Positions 56,096 through 64,000 of a stretch of DNA of 64,000 bases are shown piece after piece. Position 1 is the first letter of the stretch; every line of letters starts with the position of its first letter. The stretch is taken from the NCBI RefSeq assembly GCF_900114615.1, contig NZ_FOTS01000020.1:16632-80631 (forward strand), given 5' to 3'. The translations under genes and the position numbers were made by a program. Under the pieces are notes generated by a model that saw nothing but the letters and a program-made list of their open reading frames with translations, did no database searches and was not told where the DNA came from. The DNA is from Pelosinus propionicus DSM 13327 (lineage in GTDB: Bacteria > Bacillota > Negativicutes > DSM-13327).

Positions 56096-58531
56096 GTGGA
56101 TTTTGGTTTAGGTAAAGTATTGCCTGTAAGTATTGAAAAGGAAATGAAAGGTTCTTATATTGATTATGCCATGAGTGTTATCACCATGCGGGCATTGCCC
56201 GATGTACGGGATGGATTAAAGCCTGTACATCGTCGTATTCTCTATGCGATGCATGAAGCTGGTATGGCGGCGAATAAGCCTTATAAAAAATCAGCACGTA
56301 TTGTTGGTGAAGTGCTTGGTAAGTATCACCCTCATGGTGATAGTTCTGTATATCAGGCTATTGTACGTTTAGCTCAAGATTTTTCAACTCGCTATCTGAT
56401 GGTAGATGGTCATGGAAATTTTGGTTCTGTCGATGGAGATTCGGCAGCAGCTATGCGTTATACCGAGGTTAGAATGTCTCGTATCGCTGAGGCGATGGTA
56501 GCTGATATTGAAAAAGATACAGTAGATTTTGTCCCTAACTATGACGAATCCATGCAAGAACCAGCCGTACTGCCAGCTAAGGTACCTAATCTTTTGGTGA
56601 ATGGTTCATCAGGCATTGCAGTAGGTATGGCTACTAATATCCCTCCTCATAATTTAAGAGAAGTTATTGATGCTCTGGTTATGATGATTGATAATGCAGA
56701 GGTCACGATCCCCGAATTGATGACGGCTATTAAAGGGCCTGATTTTCCTACGAGAGGTCTGATATTGGGTAAAGAAGGTATTTACTCTGCTTATACGACT
56801 GGTCGTGGAGTAGTCAAAATGCGTGCCCAGGCTCGTGTAGATAAAATGGCTAACGGTAAGCCTAGGATTATTGTTACGGAAATACCTTATCAAGTTAACA
56901 AAGCTACTCTAATTGAAAAGATTGCAGATTTAGTTAGAGATAAAATAATTGATGGAATTACGGATCTTAGAGATGAGAGTGACCGTAATGGTATGCGTAT
57001 TGTAATTGAGCTAAGACGTGATATCAACGCGGATGTTATTTTAAATCAATTATATAAACATACGCAGTTGCAAGATACTTTTGGCATTATTATGCTGGCT
57101 TTAGTTGAAGGAAAGCCAAGAGTGCTTAATTTGCGAGAAATGTTGTATTATTATCTCGAACATCAAAAAATAGTAATTGTTCGCCGTACTACATATGAGT
57201 TAGAAAAAGCAAAGGCTAGGGCACATATTTTAGAAGGATTAAAAATTGCCCTTGATCATATTGATGCGGTCATAACAACAATCAGGCAATCAAAGACTGT
57301 TGATGTTGCTCGCGCAGCTTTAATCGAAGGTTTTGATTTGAGTGACAAACAAGCGCAAGCCATTTTAGATTTACGTTTGCAGCGTTTAACAGGTCTGGAA
57401 CGAGAAAAAATTGAAAATGAATATAAAGATCTATTAGAAACAATTGAATGGTTGGAGTCTGTTTTGGCTGATGATCAAAAAGTACTAAATATTATTAAAG
57501 AAGAATTATTAGATGTTAGAAAACGTTTTGGTGATGATCGCCGCACAATTATCACAGATGATTTATCGAATTTGGCAGTAGAGGATTTAATTGCTGAGGA
57601 AGATATTGTACTGACGCTGACTCGTTCCAGTTATGTAAAACGCCTTCCGGTTGATACCTATCGTAATCAAAAACGTGGTGGGCGTGGTGTCGCTGGCATG
57701 GGAACGAAAGAAGAAGATTTTGTAGAGCATTTATTTGTGACAACAACACATCATAATATTTTGTTCTTCACTAACCGTGGGCGGGTATATCGATTGAAAG
57801 GTTATGAAATACCTGAAGCGAGCCGTACCTCCAAAGGTACATCGATTATAAATCTATTGCCGTTAGAAGGACAAGAAAGAATTACGGCAGTGATTCCAAT
57901 TAAAGCCTTTACAAATACCCGCTATTTATTTATGGCTACAGCAAAAGGTATTGTTAAGAAAACCGAATTAATGGATTTCGATACAGCAAGAAAAACAGGC
58001 TTGATAGCGATATCCTTAGATGAAGATGATGAACTAATTGGTGTTAAGTTGACTAATGGCGAGCAGTATGTGCTTATGGGAACTCGGGATGGATTTGCTA
58101 TTTATTTCCCTGAAACCGATGTTCGTGATATGGGGCGTACAGCCCGAGGTGTAAGAGGTATTCGTTTACATGAAGGTGATAGTGTAGTTGGAATGGATAC
58201 CTTAAAGCAAGAAGGCGAGGTATTGACTGTAACTGCTGAGGGGTATGGAAAACGTACTCCAGTTGATAATTATCGAAACCAAAAACGTGGTGGTAAAGGT
58301 GTTATTAATACAAAAGTAACCGAAAAAACAGGTCAGGTTGTAGGTATTAAGGTAGTGCGCCCTGGTCAGGAATTGATGCTAATTAGTAGTGAAGGTATAG
58401 TTATACGCATAGATATTGATACCATATCCGTAATTAGCCGAAATACGCAAGGTGTTAAATTAATGAAAACCGGTGAAAATGATAAAGTTGTGGCTCTGGC
58501 TGCTGTGGAAAAGAAAGCAGATATTGATTAA
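56096..58531 (+). CDS. gyrA: DNA gyrase subunit A
   Basis: DNA breakage and reunion subunit. Winged-helix domain with catalytic Tyr in [10 protein letters not shown] (about residue 123), coiled coil, and a C-terminal six-blade wrapping domain with the GyrA-box-like NQKRGGRG; a second NQKRGGKG occurs further on. 811 aa, normal for GyrA and unlike ParC. GTG start with GAGGTG 6 bases upstream. Separated from gyrB by about 10 kb, unlike the adjacent order in many Firmicutes. Confidence 0.97.
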   Translation: MDFGLGKVLPVSIEKEMKGSYIDYAMSVITMRALPDVRDGLKPVHRRILYAMHEAGMAANKPYKKSARIVGEVLGKYHPHGDSSVYQAIVRLAQDFSTRYLMVDGHGNFGSVDGDSAAAMRYTEVRMSRIAEAMVADIEKDTVDFVPNYDESMQEPAVLPAKVPNLLVNGSSGIAVGMATNIPPHNLREVIDALVMMIDNAEVTIPELMTAIKGPDFPTRGLILGKEGIYSAYTTGRGVVKMRAQARVDKMANGKPRIIVTEIPYQVNKATLIEKIADLVRDKIIDGITDLRDESDRNGMRIVIELRRDINADVILNQLYKHTQLQDTFGIIMLALVEGKPRVLNLREMLYYYLEHQKIVIVRRTTYELEKAKARAHILEGLKIALDHIDAVITTIRQSKTVDVARAALIEGFDLSDKQAQAILDLRLQRLTGLEREKIENEYKDLLETIEWLESVLADDQKVLNIIKEELLDVRKRFGDDRRTIITDDLSNLAVEDLIAEEDIVLTLTRSSYVKRLPVDTYRNQKRGGRGVAGMGTKEEDFVEHLFVTTTHHNILFFTNRGRVYRLKGYEIPEASRTSKGTSIINLLPLEGQERITAVIPIKAFTNTRYLFMATAKGIVKKTELMDFDTARKTGLIAISLDEDDELIGVKLTNGEQYVLMGTRDGFAIYFPETDVRDMGRTARGVRGIRLHEGDSVVGMDTLKQEGEVLTVTAEGYGKRTPVDNYRNQKRGGKGVINTKVTEKTGQVVGIKVVRPGQELMLISSEGIVIRIDIDTISVISRNTQGVKLMKTGENDKVVALAAVEKKADID

Positions 58532-58556
58532 TCGTTAAATTGGTAATTAACTCTAT

Positions 58557-58599
58557 AAAAAATGACAGGCTAGTTATATAAACTAGCCTGTCATTTTTT
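58557..58599. terminator. bidirectional terminator between gyrA and the transporter gene
   Basis: Perfect 19-bp stem (58557-58575 with 58581-58599), 5-base loop, T-rich on both strands. Stops of both convergent genes lie just outside it. Confidence 0.92.
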
Positions 58600-58604
58600 T
58601 ATTA

Positions 58605-59948
58605 CTAATCTTTTACTTTTGCATTCCAAACACAAGCCGCTAGTATCATTGATATTATAGCTGATGCTACCCAAAAATCAGCTGCAAGGGTAAAATCATA
58701 GATTTTTTTCCCGTTTACAATGGTCATATGTGAATTAATCAAATAACCACTGACAGCTTCTTGTGCAGCAGCTCCGCCGTAACTTAAGAGACCGATCATT
58801 CCCATTGCGGCACCTGTGGCCCGCTTGGGACAAATATCAACAGCCATAAGCCCACCGAGATAGCAAACTAAAGCGCCCATCGTAAAGCCATATACGGCCA
58901 TACTTCCCAGATCAATCCATTGGTTAGCAGGTGCCCATACAAAGGAAGCAATTGCCGCAGCATATAAAGCACCGTAAATTAAACAAGGTAAATTTCGTTT
59001 GTGATTAAAAAACTTATCCGATACAAGACCACAAGTCAAAGCACCAAAGATACCAGCAAACTGCATAATGGATAAGATACCGCTAGCTCCCATTGTTGTA
59101 TAGCCTTTTGCTTCTGTTAAATATATAATACCCCAGCTTTCAATTGCATACCGTGCGATATAGCAGAAGCAGCTGGAAAGGCCAAGTATCCAAACTGCAG
59201 GACGTTTCACTACTTCCCACTGTAAACTGCCAACAGACTTATCTTTTTCAACAATCGCTGCATGGTCATTTTTAAAGTCAGCAACATTTGGTAAACCGCG
59301 AGTTTCAGGTCGATCTGACATGAAGAAGTAAATAAAAATGGAGCCGATGGCACAAACAATACCTGGCATAATAAAACCTGCGCGCCAGCTATAAGCTCCT
59401 ACGAGAGCAGCAGTTGCCATATAAGTGAAAGCTGCTCCAAGATTATGACTGGTAAACCAAATACCATAATAAGTGCCGCGCTCCTTATTACTAAACCATT
59501 GATTTAAAGCAACAATACAAGGACCTGCACCAAAAGATTGGAACCATCCATTAATTCCCCATAATACAACTAATGGCAAGTACTCATTACAAAATCCCAT
59601 AATTACGGTAATAATAGATGAGAGAAAAAGTCCTAATGCAAAGAAACGTTTAATATTCATTCTGTCGGCTAAGAAACTGTTGGTAAATTTTCCGATACCA
59701 TAGGTAATAAAAAATACTGATCCCATAATACCAAGTTGTTGGGCATCTAAGACTCCTGCTGCCATTAAAGGTTTCTTAATAACGGAGAAGTTAAGTCGTA
59801 AAACATAGAATAATGCATAGCCCAAGGTAATTGATGTAAAAACCTGCCAGCGCAGTTTATTAAAAAGTGCTGCGATTTGGCTTTGATCGCCGTTTATCAA
59901 GGGTTTATCTTTTCCTGTTGTGAAAAACTTAATAATTTCTTCAAACAT
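58605..59948 (-). CDS. organophosphate:phosphate antiporter (OPA family; UhpT/PgtP/GlpT-like)
   Basis: 447 aa, twelve membrane segments. OPA hallmarks: GYALFYVLRLNFSVIKKPL near residue 40-58, and GINGWFQSFGAGPCIVALNQWF-type motif (seen as NGWFQSFGAGPC). Such carriers take up hexose phosphates, phosphoglycerate or glycerol phosphate in exchange for phosphate. The neighbouring lipoprotein, kinase and regulator genes suggest substrate-induced expression. AAGGG lies 7 bases before the ATG. Its promoter is at 60050-60078. Confidence 0.88.
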   Translation of the reverse strand: MFEEIIKFFTTGKDKPLINGDQSQIAALFNKLRWQVFTSITLGYALFYVLRLNFSVIKKPLMAAGVLDAQQLGIMGSVFFITYGIGKFTNSFLADRMNIKRFFALGLFLSSIITVIMGFCNEYLPLVVLWGINGWFQSFGAGPCIVALNQWFSNKERGTYYGIWFTSHNLGAAFTYMATAALVGAYSWRAGFIMPGIVCAIGSIFIYFFMSDRPETRGLPNVADFKNDHAAIVEKDKSVGSLQWEVVKRPAVWILGLSSCFCYIARYAIESWGIIYLTEAKGYTTMGASGILSIMQFAGIFGALTCGLVSDKFFNHKRNLPCLIYGALYAAAIASFVWAPANQWIDLGSMAVYGFTMGALVCYLGGLMAVDICPKRATGAAMGMIGLLSYGGAAAQEAVSGYLINSHMTIVNGKKIYDFTLAADFWVASAIISMILAACVWNAKVKD

Positions 59949-60017
59949 TTTGCATCCCTTCTTTCTTTTATTTAATTACAAAGTTTAGTTTTTGTTTTAT
60001 CACGCTCCTCTGACTAT

Positions 60018-60136
60018 ATTGTAGGAAAAAATATCATCTAAATTATCACATTATAATGACAATTCTGGTATCCGTAAAATATCTGATTATGGAGTAGGAA
60101 AAATACAGAAATTAATGTAAGATAAATTCCTACATT
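60018..60136. promoter_or_regulatory. three TGTAGGAA-type sites, candidate response-regulator operators
   Basis: TTGTAGGAAAAAATA (60019-60033), AGTAGGAAAAATAC (60093-60106) and, inverted, AAATTCCTACATT (60124-60136) surround the transporter promoter. The second and third would sit near -55 and -87. Confidence 0.5.
60050..60078 (-). promoter_or_regulatory. transporter promoter with weak -35
   Basis: Minus strand TTTACG (60073-60078), 17-base spacer, TATAAT (60050-60055). The poor -35 fits an activator-dependent promoter. Confidence 0.6.
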
Positions 60137-60215
60137 ATGACGAATTCATTAGCGGAGATTAATGAAGATACAATTATAGCTAGTAAAAGTGGTATTCAAT
60201 TTAAAGATAATATAA

Positions 60216-60252
60216 CGAAAAGCGAGTAAGGTTTTTCCTTACTCGCTTTTCG
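60216..60252 (-). terminator. response regulator operon terminator containing the stop codon
   Basis: Perfect 16-bp stem (60216-60231 with 60237-60252), loop TTTTT. The arm on the gene side covers the stop codon and the Lys-Ser-Glu codons before it. No long T-run follows. Confidence 0.75.
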
Positions 60253-60904
60253 CTGGCAATAAATCGTATTTAAGTGCATAATCGACTAGTTGACTTTTCT
60301 CAGTTAATCCTAATTTTTCCATCATACGTGTCTTATAGGTATCCACTGTTTTAACGCTAAGACAGAGCATTTTTCCTGTTTGACTCATTGAATACCCTCT
60401 AACCATATATTTTAAAACCTCTCGTTCACGGGGACTTAACAGGGTGTAAGGATCATCTGCACTTTCTTTAGGAGTATTTGTTAGAAGACTGTTTAATAGC
60501 AGCTGAGAATTATGAGGATTTAAATAGCGCTGTCCCATATTAACCGTCTTCACTGCAATAAATAATTCAGTATCAACAGCATGTTTTTCTACATAGCCTA
60601 GAGCCCCAGATCGCATAGCTTCCTTTATGTACTGTTCATCTTCATACATGGTGAGTACTAAGATCTTAATCGGATAACCTCGGCTTTTGATTTCCTTTAT
60701 ACATTCCAGTCCTCCCATATTCGGCATAGATAAATCAATTATCAGCACATCTGCAGTTAGTTCTTCTAAAAGGGCAAGAACTTTTTCACCGTCAGACGTT
60801 TCGCCGACGACAATAAAATCGGGCTCATTATTAAGTAAGAGCTTTAATCCAGCTCTTAATACAGCATGATCATCAGCTAAAATAATTTTAATTTTAGACT
60901 TCAT
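60239..60904 (-). CDS. NarL/FixJ-type response regulator
   Basis: 221 aa; receiver domain with phospho-acceptor Asp in LIIDLSMPNMGG (about 55) and acidic pair near ADDHAVLRAG, then a LuxR-type helix-turn-helix (LSPREREVLKYM, LSVKTVDTYKTRMMEKLGL). Resembles UhpA. 6 bases after the kinase gene; GGAG about 9 bases before the ATG. Probably activates the transporter gene downstream. Confidence 0.93.
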   Translation of the reverse strand: MKSKIKIILADDHAVLRAGLKLLLNNEPDFIVVGETSDGEKVLALLEELTADVLIIDLSMPNMGGLECIKEIKSRGYPIKILVLTMYEDEQYIKEAMRSGALGYVEKHAVDTELFIAVKTVNMGQRYLNPHNSQLLLNSLLTNTPKESADDPYTLLSPREREVLKYMVRGYSMSQTGKMLCLSVKTVDTYKTRMMEKLGLTEKSQLVDYALKYDLLPAKSE

Positions 60905-60910
60905 TTATCA

Positions 60911-62338
60911 TCACTCCAAGCATCTTATCGGTATAATTACAGTAATTGTTGTACCTTGTCCACTAATGGAATGGAAGGTAAAGTTACCTCCTAGTAATTC
61001 AACTCGCTCTTTCATACCATAAATTCCTAAACGGTTTTTTTGACGAGCAGCTTCAATAGCACCTGAGCGGATACCAAGACCATTATCATCAATACGAAGG
61101 GTAATAGAGCTGGCATCTTGTTTAAGAGATATATTCACGCTTGTAGCACAAGCATGCTTAGAAATGTTTGTTAGGCTTTCTTGTAAAATACGGTATAAAG
61201 TTAGTGCAATTTGATTATTGATGATTAATTTTTGATCTGGAGGGGAAAAAGTGACGATCAGATCCTGTTGGTTGCTGAAATTGGTTATATATTTATCCAT
61301 GGCGGCTACGATTCCTAGATCATCCAAAACTGGAGGACGAAGTTCAACTGCCATTTTGCGTAAGCCGCCTAACACATTGGTTGCTACATTCCTGGCATCA
61401 AGCAGTAATGATCGCTGTTTTTCGTCAGTCAACTTTGATAGCAGTACTTTCATATATGCGAGCAAAGAAGCCATGGATTGGCTGGTTTCATCATGGAGCT
61501 CACGAGAAATTCGTTTACGTTCATCTTCTTGAACAGTAAAAAGCTTATTTAGCAATACAGTACGTAATTCTTCCTTGGCACGTAATTCTTTTAGAAGACG
61601 GTTATTTTCAAAATCTTTTTCTTTTAGACTTTCGATCATTTCATTAAATACTCCAGCTAAGCGACCAACCTCATCTTCTGTTTTAATTTCAGTTTGGACA
61701 TAAAAATTACCTTGTTGAATTTGCTGGGCAGCTTTGGTTAAATTACGCATGGGATGAATAATAAGATAGGCTAAGTAAGTAGAACCCATAGCAGCTAATA
61801 AACAAATTAGAAGTGTTGTAATAAAAAATTCATATAATTTAAGAGATAATAATTGCTGTGTGCTCTTTTCCGACATACCTACGCGAACGTACCCAATCGC
61901 TCCATTTTCAATGGGAACAATCACTTCTCGTATAGGACCTTCATTACTGTTAAACTTCATTGTCTGGTATCCATCTTCATCTTTAGGATAAAGAGAAAGC
62001 TTGATAGGTAATCCTTTAGGTAAATTGCCAGCAAAGGTATGGGCCAAAATTCTTCCAGCAGAGTCTGTAATTAAAATATAACGAACATCTTCTGTATTAT
62101 TCTTGGTTTGATTAATGCGGTCAAATAAAGCATAATTATCATCTAGCAAAATGTCATTACTGCTAAGAGCAGCAACATAGGCAGCCATTTCCGCACCACG
62201 TTTTTCAATTTGTTGATCAAGCAGCTTTGTGGTGGTATCCATCATAATAAAGCCAATAATAATACTTAATAAGAGAAGCATACTAATAATTATGCCGTTG
62301 ATTTTATAATAAATACTTAATTGTCGTAACCACTTCAT
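60911..62338 (-). CDS. membrane sensor histidine kinase (HAMP, HisKA_3)
   Basis: 475 aa. Two membrane segments (about 13-33 and 170-192) enclose an extracytoplasmic sensor domain of about 135 residues; then HAMP (about 193-245), HisKA_3 with phospho-His in RISRELHDETSQSM (about 280) and an ATPase domain (DNGLGI, GMKERVELLGG). Its ATG overlaps the stop of the lipoprotein gene (ATGA), so the two are coupled. Cognate regulator directly follows. Confidence 0.93.
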   Translation of the reverse strand: MKWLRQLSIYYKINGIIISMLLLLSIIIGFIMMDTTTKLLDQQIEKRGAEMAAYVAALSSNDILLDDNYALFDRINQTKNNTEDVRYILITDSAGRILAHTFAGNLPKGLPIKLSLYPKDEDGYQTMKFNSNEGPIREVIVPIENGAIGYVRVGMSEKSTQQLLSLKLYEFFITTLLICLLAAMGSTYLAYLIIHPMRNLTKAAQQIQQGNFYVQTEIKTEDEVGRLAGVFNEMIESLKEKDFENNRLLKELRAKEELRTVLLNKLFTVQEDERKRISRELHDETSQSMASLLAYMKVLLSKLTDEKQRSLLLDARNVATNVLGGLRKMAVELRPPVLDDLGIVAAMDKYITNFSNQQDLIVTFSPPDQKLIINNQIALTLYRILQESLTNISKHACATSVNISLKQDASSITLRIDDNGLGIRSGAIEAARQKNRLGIYGMKERVELLGGNFTFHSISGQGTTITVIIPIRCLE

Positions 62339-63261
62339 AGAAACGTATTTGTCCTATCATATATTTTACGTAAAGGTTCATAAAGTTTGGGTGTGGGAAA
62401 AACAAATTTATCTATAACCAAATGCTGCATGGCTGCCAGTGTATCAGGATCTTCATTCATAGTAAGAAAAATATGGCGTAACTGCTCTTTTTGCTGTGTA
62501 TTCATTCGCTTATTAATTACAACAGGACCTGTTGGTACAGAGGGCATAGAAGCAATAATACGCACCTTTGCTGCAAGTTCAGGTGTTTTAATTTTAGCAT
62601 ATTCATAAATTTGACTATCAAAACTAGCTCCATCCGTGACTTTGGTAGCGACTGCCCAAATTGATTTATCGTGACTATAGGTATAAAAATAGCGTTTAAA
62701 GAATTTTTCAGGGTCAGTATTTCTTTGTCTCAAATATTCCTCCATAACCATATGACCAGAATAGCTAAGAGGATCAGTGAAGGCAAATACCTTGTCTTGT
62801 AGGTCGCTGATTGTGTAAATATTGCTGTCTCTATGTACAATTACTTCTGGTGCATACAAAGAATTTCCGCCATGTTCTGCCATAACAAACAATTCAATTT
62901 CATTCATACCTCTGTAGGAACTATAAGCCCCAGTAGATAGAAATGCAATATCAACATCGCCATTTGCTAAAAGCATATTAACCTCTGCATAGGTTTTGCG
63001 CTGAACGAGAATCGTTTGGCGTCCTGTTTGCTTAGAAACATAGTCAGCGATTTGTCTATAATAGCTGATTGTCTCATGAGGAGAAAAAACAGAGGCTAAG
63101 GCAATAAGAAGGGGACGCTCATCAAGTTTACTGTTATTTTGTAAGGAAACAAATTCTGAAGGTTGGCTAAAATCAATATAAGGAGTTGTATTACTTTTAC
63201 AACTATTGGTGAATAAAACAAAAAACATAAGAATGCTGAAAGTTAAAAATTTTAGCTTCAC
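62335..63261 (-). CDS. PhnD-family substrate-binding lipoprotein, likely sensor for the kinase
   Basis: 308 aa. Signal peptide with lipobox FTNSC (Cys about residue 21), then a PhnD-like two-lobe binding fold: LIALASVFSPHETISYYR, RKTYAEVNMLLANGDVDIAFLSTGAYSS. Such proteins bind phosphate esters or phosphonates. No ABC permease is adjacent; coupling to a kinase and an OPA transporter resembles HptA of Staphylococcus (glucose-6-phosphate sensing) or PgtC. GTG start, with AAGGTG about 10 bases upstream. Confidence 0.88.
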   Translation of the reverse strand: MKLKFLTFSILMFFVLFTNSCKSNTTPYIDFSQPSEFVSLQNNSKLDERPLLIALASVFSPHETISYYRQIADYVSKQTGRQTILVQRKTYAEVNMLLANGDVDIAFLSTGAYSSYRGMNEIELFVMAEHGGNSLYAPEVIVHRDSNIYTISDLQDKVFAFTDPLSYSGHMVMEEYLRQRNTDPEKFFKRYFYTYSHDKSIWAVATKVTDGASFDSQIYEYAKIKTPELAAKVRIIASMPSVPTGPVVINKRMNTQQKEQLRHIFLTMNEDPDTLAAMQHLVIDKFVFPTPKLYEPLRKIYDRTNTFL

Positions 63262-63525
63262 GACGTAATCACCTTTTTTAGTATTTTTGATTATGTATGT
63301 AATACATTAAAACCTGAATATACGATTTGCCTCAAGGATTGTAATATGTATCAAAGATAGGAATTGTCAATATTATAGCATATATCATTTTCGTAGAGGT
63401 ATGAAAGATAGAGAAATTAAATAAAGAAGTAACATAGTATTGCACTTTAAAGAAATAGGATAACCAGATTTTAAAAGTGAAAATGATCTTATATATGGAA
63501 GTTAATATTCTTTGTAATTAGTAGT
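63262..63525. other. AT-rich spacer before the rRNA promoters
   Basis: No gene recognised. It must hold the leftward promoter of the lipoprotein operon, but no convincing hexamer pair was seen. Confidence 0.4.
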
Positions 63526-63554
63526 TGACGATAATAGCCGATTATGATATACTT
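63526..63554 (+). promoter_or_regulatory. rRNA promoter P1
   Basis: TTGACG (63526-63531), 17-base spacer, TATACT (63549-63554). Confidence 0.85.
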
Positions 63555-63607
63555 TCAAAGTAGCTCGCGAGGGCAGCAAGAGTAAAAAAACAAACAATAA
63601 AAAAAGT

Positions 63608-63636
63608 TGACATGCTAAAAGAAACATGTTATACTA
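63608..63636 (+). promoter_or_regulatory. rRNA promoter P2
   Basis: TTGACA (63608-63613), 17-base spacer, TATACT (63631-63636), 82 bases after P1. The leader to the 16S gene is about 165 bases and contains CTTGAAAACTAAACA, a sequence usual in Firmicute rRNA leaders. Confidence 0.9.
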
Positions 63637-63810
63637 AAGATCCGCTGTAAGGGCGAATGTGTTCCTTGAAAACTAAACAATGTAAGTAAGGTTAAAATAA
63701 GCCAGATGTGCGGTACTCGTTTTGGAGTACAAAACAGTTGGTTCATGCAAATGAACTAACACAAACAATTTGTTTTTTTAAAGAGCCATCAAGGTTCTTC
63801 ATAAATAACT

Positions 63811-64000
<190 letters not shown>

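Overview
The window looks like the replication-origin region of a spore-forming Gram-negative-type Firmicute (class Negativicutes, most likely Sporomusaceae, near Pelosinus or Sporomusa). Reasons: AT-rich DNA; the dnaA-dnaN-recF-gyrB core with rpmH-rnpA-yidC-jag-mnmE-mnmG on its left; a 16S rRNA start whose first ~190 bases look like that family; sporulation genes (yyaC, ytaF) and an [FeFe]-hydrogenase maturase (hydF). The assignment is by recognition, not by a search.

Layout. 1-8.8 kb: a branched-chain amino acid ABC importer (livHMGF) and three tandem paralogous binding proteins (livK), each with its own perfect promoter and terminator. 8.8-16.6 kb: a nitrilase-family amidase, a membrane diguanylate cyclase and a three-gene split glutamate synthase whose leader carries a ykkC-class riboswitch (subtype 2, probably ppGpp). 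17-23 kb: yyaC, UPF0180, a class II aldolase, a bactofilin/M23 peptidase pair, two membrane proteins and hydF. 23-25 kb: parB-parA with two parS sites. 25-30.8 kb: a rightward SAM-riboswitch methionine block (metF, detached MetH activation domain, metH) and an ankyrin protein, lying between parA and noc. 30.8-38.1 kb: noc-rsmG-mnmG-mnmE-jag-yidC-yidD-rnpA-rpmH, leftward. 38.1-40.6 kb: a bipartite oriC flanking dnaA. 40.6-46.8 kb: dnaN, an S4 protein, recF, a DUF721 protein, remB, gyrB, DUF3842, a CooT-like protein. 47-58.6 kb: queT, ftsK/spoIIIE, corA, a LysR regulator, ppiB, a TauE exporter, a PAS histidine kinase, ytaF, gyrA. 58.6-63.3 kb: an organophosphate transporter with its binding lipoprotein, kinase and response regulator. 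63.5-64 kb: tandem rRNA promoters and the start of a 16S gene cut by the window edge.

How it fits together. The left 16 kb reads as one amino-nitrogen module: uptake of branched-chain amino acids, amide hydrolysis and glutamate synthesis. The liv and glt units share nearly identical consensus promoters, and the glt leader appears to sense a nucleotide alarmone. The centre is the conserved replication, segregation and membrane-insertion core. The right end is a self-contained sugar-phosphate (or phosphoglycerate) sensing and uptake cassette. No tRNA gene, CRISPR array, transposase or prophage gene was recognised. Most non-coding stretches hold recognisable terminators, promoters, riboswitches or DnaA boxes; the main unexplained one is the livH leader at about 3.4-3.6 kb.
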